In this document: one piece after another, positions 6,852 to 8,751 of the stretch
How the letters are laid out: every line of letters starts with the position of its first letter
How positions within the stretch are numbered: the first letter of the stretch is position 1
Assembly: GCA_003136515.1 (NCBI GenBank)
Contig: PLEU01000003.1
Span: 9,612 to 18,362 of the forward strand
DNA from: Spartobacteria bacterium
GTDB lineage: Bacteria > Verrucomicrobiota > Verrucomicrobiae > Chthoniobacterales > UBA6821
Direction of reading: 5' to 3'
DNA: 8,751 nucleotides
Translations under genes and position numbers: made by a program
Notes under the pieces: model-generated
Database searches by the model: none
What the model was told of the DNA's origin: nothing
The model's input: the letters and a program-made list of their open reading frames with translations, nothing else

Positions 6852-8590
6852 CGAGGTGCCGTGGGTGAGGTCCCGAAAGCATCCGACTGCGCCATTGTCA
6901 GGCTCGAGTCGGGCTGCATATCAAGATAGCGGGCTGCCTTCCCGCCGATGCGTGAAAAGACGGGAGCGGCCACCATCCCCCCGTAGTTGGCCGAGGCGCC
7001 AAGCGGTGCATCATCCACAATGACAAGCCCCATAAGTCGCGGTGACTCTGCGGGAAGAAACCCGGCAAAGGAGACGATATAGCGATTGTCCATATAACCT
7101 CCATGGGGTCCGATTTTCTGTGCTGTTCCAGTCTTTCCGGCAACTGTGAAACCATCAATGTGGGCCAAGGGTGCGGTTCCCTGGGCACTTACAACTTTCT
7201 GGAGTGCGGCGGCGATGTAATGCGCAGTTTTTTCTGAGACGACCTGTCTGAGAGGTTGGGCCGTTTCATCAGCACTCCCTTCACCCATATTCAACACGAG
7301 GCGCGGCTTCATCAGTCTGCCGCCATTGGCAATGCAGGACATGGCCATGACCATCTGGATCGGCGTCACAGCCACAGACTGCCCGAAGGCCATCCGGGTT
7401 TTCGTCAGCATATCCCATCGATGGGGCGGGTTGACCATCCCTGAAATTTCCCCCTGCAGGGGAATTCCCGTCTTCTCTCCGAAGCCGAACCGACGGACAT
7501 AATCATAAAACGACTGATCGTTCATCCGGAGCGAAATCTTCGCAGCCCCAATATTCGAGGACTTCATCAGAATTTCAGGAATACTCAGGTCTCCGTTGCC
7601 ATGGTGATCCTTGATAACTTTGCCTCCATAGGCAAAATGGCCGTTCTCGCAAAAGATGCGCGTCTTGTCATCGACGATTCCCTCGTTGATAGCAGCGGAA
7701 GTGACGACGATTTTGAAGGTCGAACCCGGCTCATACATGTCTGAGATGGCCCGGTTGCGCATCTGATCTGGCTTGGCTTCATTGAAATGATTGGGGTCGA
7801 AATTCGGCCTGCAGGCCATTGCAAGGATCTCGCCCGTATTCGGATCGGCTAGAACGGCTGTCACTCCTGCCGGGTGGAGTTGCTTGTAGGTCGCATCGAC
7901 CTCCTGCTCCACGATCGCCTGCAATCCCATGTCAATGGTCAGATGAATGTCAGCCCCCTCCTCCGGAAGCTGCTCCTGTCCCCGGTAGGTCACAATTTCA
8001 AGCCCTTTGCGATCATGCTCGATCATCCGGAAGCCGTCCTGTCCACTGAGTTCCTTGTCAAACTGCTTCTCGATGCCATCCACTCCATGTTCGGAGTGAT
8101 CCACAAATCCCAGCACGTGGCAGAGCATTTCGTTGTTCGGATAGCTGCGAATGGATCCCTCCTCCAAGTAGAGTCCGTGAAGCCCCGCCTTGTCCATGGC
8201 GCGAATCATGTCCTGAGCCTTGTCCTCGCTGACCTCCCTGCGGATCACGATATACTCGCGCTGGGTGGAGAGTTTCTGGGTCAGGTCCGCCACGGACATG
8301 TCCAGGTAGGGCGCGGCCAGCGCAGCCACCGCGGCGGGATTGTGAATATGGGTGCCATCGGCAGTAACCGTCCTTACCGGAATATTGACCGCCAGTTCCT
8401 CTCCGTTACGGTCAAGAATGCGCCCCCGTCGCGCAGGAATGGTGATGCGGATGCAATGCTTTTCCGCCGCAATCCGTGAGAAGTAGTCGTGCTTGGTGAC
8501 CTGCAGGTCGATCAGCCTCCAGGCAAACAGGGTGAATACTGAGACAAGGAGGGCACAAACCAGTCCGATGCGGTCGCGCGTCTTCCTCAC
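6848..8590 (-). CDS. ftsI: FtsI (PBP3-type), septal peptidoglycan transpeptidase
   Basis: This class B penicillin-binding protein cross-links glycan strands at the division septum in partnership with FtsW. The 580 residues show a short basic cytoplasmic tail and one membrane anchor (about 9-29). The dimerisation/pedestal domain begins with RRGRILDRNGEELA (54-67) and includes GVDGIEKQFDKEL (169-181). The transpeptidase domain carries the three active-site motifs: EPGSTFK (287-293, nucleophile Ser290 and Lys293), SSN (344-346) and KTGTA (486-490). MAFGQSVAVTPIQM (400-413) is another family hallmark. The C-terminus ends about 30 residues after the transpeptidase fold, with no PASTA domain, so it is FtsI-like rather than SpoVD- or PBP2x-like. 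The start is a GTG at 8590-8588. The frame upstream has no ATG, GTG or TTG before an in-frame stop at 8713-8711, so no common alternative start exists. The GTG overlaps the upstream gene's stop by four bases. Confidence 0.97.
   Translation of the reverse strand: MRKTRDRIGLVCALLVSVFTLFAWRLIDLQVTKHDYFSRIAAEKHCIRITIPARRGRILDRNGEELAVNIPVRTVTADGTHIHNPAAVAALAAPYLDMSVADLTQKLSTQREYIVIRREVSEDKAQDMIRAMDKAGLHGLYLEEGSIRSYPNNEMLCHVLGFVDHSEHGVDGIEKQFDKELSGQDGFRMIEHDRKGLEIVTYRGQEQLPEEGADIHLTIDMGLQAIVEQEVDATYKQLHPAGVTAVLADPNTGEILAMACRPNFDPNHFNEAKPDQMRNRAISDMYEPGSTFKIVVTSAAINEGIVDDKTRIFCENGHFAYGGKVIKDHHGNGDLSIPEILMKSSNIGAAKISLRMNDQSFYDYVRRFGFGEKTGIPLQGEISGMVNPPHRWDMLTKTRMAFGQSVAVTPIQMVMAMSCIANGGRLMKPRLVLNMGEGSADETAQPLRQVVSEKTAHYIAAALQKVVSAQGTAPLAHIDGFTVAGKTGTAQKIGPHGGYMDNRYIVSFAGFLPAESPRLMGLVIVDDAPLGASANYGGMVAAPVFSRIGGKAARYLDMQPDSSLTMAQSDAFGTSPTAPR
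8587..8590 (-). promoter_or_regulatory. Stop-start overlap before ftsI (GTGA)
   Basis: The ftsI GTG start (8590-8588) overlaps the TGA stop (8589-8587) of the preceding frame as GTGA. No Shine-Dalgarno sequence is seen just upstream (GCCGTCAGCAG). The overlap supports both the unusual GTG start and the reality of the partial upstream gene. Confidence 0.65.
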
Positions 8591-8751
8591 CTGCTGACGG
8601 CACGCAGGGGCACCCCGGCACCGAACCGGCCATCCGGATCGCTCGAGGCGGTGCGCAAAACCCCTTCGGATTCGGCTGGTTGGGCAGGCGTGATCCGGGC
8701 AATTGCCGTGTCACGAATCGGTTCCAGCCGAATATATCCCTCGTCAACACG
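8587..8751 (-). CDS. C-terminal end of an unidentified protein in the ftsL position
   Basis: This frame is open from the window edge to a TGA at 8589-8587 and encodes 54 residues, beginning RVDEGYIRLEPIRDTAIARI and ending GVPLRAVSR. Its stop overlaps the ftsI start as GTGA, matching the style of the next three junctions; this is the main reason to take it as the real coding frame. In classical dcw clusters the gene directly before ftsI is ftsL, a small bitopic division protein, often with rsmH (mraW) before that. The visible tail is Pro/Ala/Gly/Arg-rich, probably disordered, and has no motif I can assign. FtsL identity is therefore positional only. The end of RsmH or a lineage-specific small protein is also possible. 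The fragment lacks its start and any membrane segment. Confidence 0.6.
   Translation of the reverse strand, partial: RVDEGYIRLEPIRDTAIARITPAQPAESEGVLRTASSDPDGRFGAGVPLRAVSR

Noticed and set aside
7874..8479. 201-residue plus-strand frame opposite ftsI
   Set aside because: The minus-strand frame carries all the FtsI motifs across this region. The plus-strand translation resembles nothing known, so it is a shadow frame.
8412..8750. 112-residue minus-strand frame crossing the ftsI start
   Set aside because: It overlaps the first 60 codons of ftsI in another frame, while a different frame ends exactly at the ftsI start as GTGA and fits the junction pattern better.
1..8751. A novel defence, mobile or biosynthetic system
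   Set aside because: Every gene but the LysM protein and the short edge fragment is a standard dcw enzyme, and there are no repeats, integrase, transposase or atypical-composition islands visible.

Overview
The window is an internal piece of a division and cell wall (dcw) cluster. All eight genes read on the minus strand, so transcription runs from high to low coordinates: the end of an unidentified gene in the ftsL position, then ftsI, murE, murF, mraY, murD, a LysM-domain membrane protein, and the start of ftsW. Apart from the LysM gene this is the classical bacterial dcw order. Both ends are cut: the gene before ftsI keeps only its last 54 codons, and ftsW keeps only its first 139.

The organism makes a diderm-type peptidoglycan. 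MurE has the DNPR motif of meso-diaminopimelate-adding enzymes, and FtsI is a PASTA-less class B penicillin-binding protein. A LysM protein between murD and ftsW, together with the near absence of Shine-Dalgarno sequences and the overall protein style, suggests a Verrucomicrobiota (PVC-group) bacterium. That placement is an inference made from memory, not a database result.

The genes supply consecutive steps of one pathway. MurD, MurE and MurF extend UDP-MurNAc-L-Ala with D-Glu, meso-DAP and D-Ala-D-Ala in the cytoplasm. MraY moves the product onto undecaprenyl phosphate to make lipid I. FtsW, the septal polymerase of the SEDS family, and FtsI, the septal transpeptidase, use the finished lipid II at the division site. 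The LysM protein is a single-pass membrane protein with two wall-binding domains and probably acts outside the membrane at the same place. MurG and MurC are not in the window; they usually follow ftsW, which here lies beyond the low-coordinate edge.

The DNA is almost entirely coding. From the gene before ftsI down to mraY every junction is a stop/start overlap (GTGA, ATGA, TGATG, TGATG). Spacing then opens to 7, 18 and 52 bases around murD, the LysM gene and ftsW. The longest gap is 52 bases. I found no RNA gene, mobile element, CRISPR array, convincing promoter or terminator. The plus-strand open frames all lie antisense to recognisable genes. The cluster is mostly conventional. The one element that deserves attention is the LysM protein, whose layout resembles that of the division protein FtsN.
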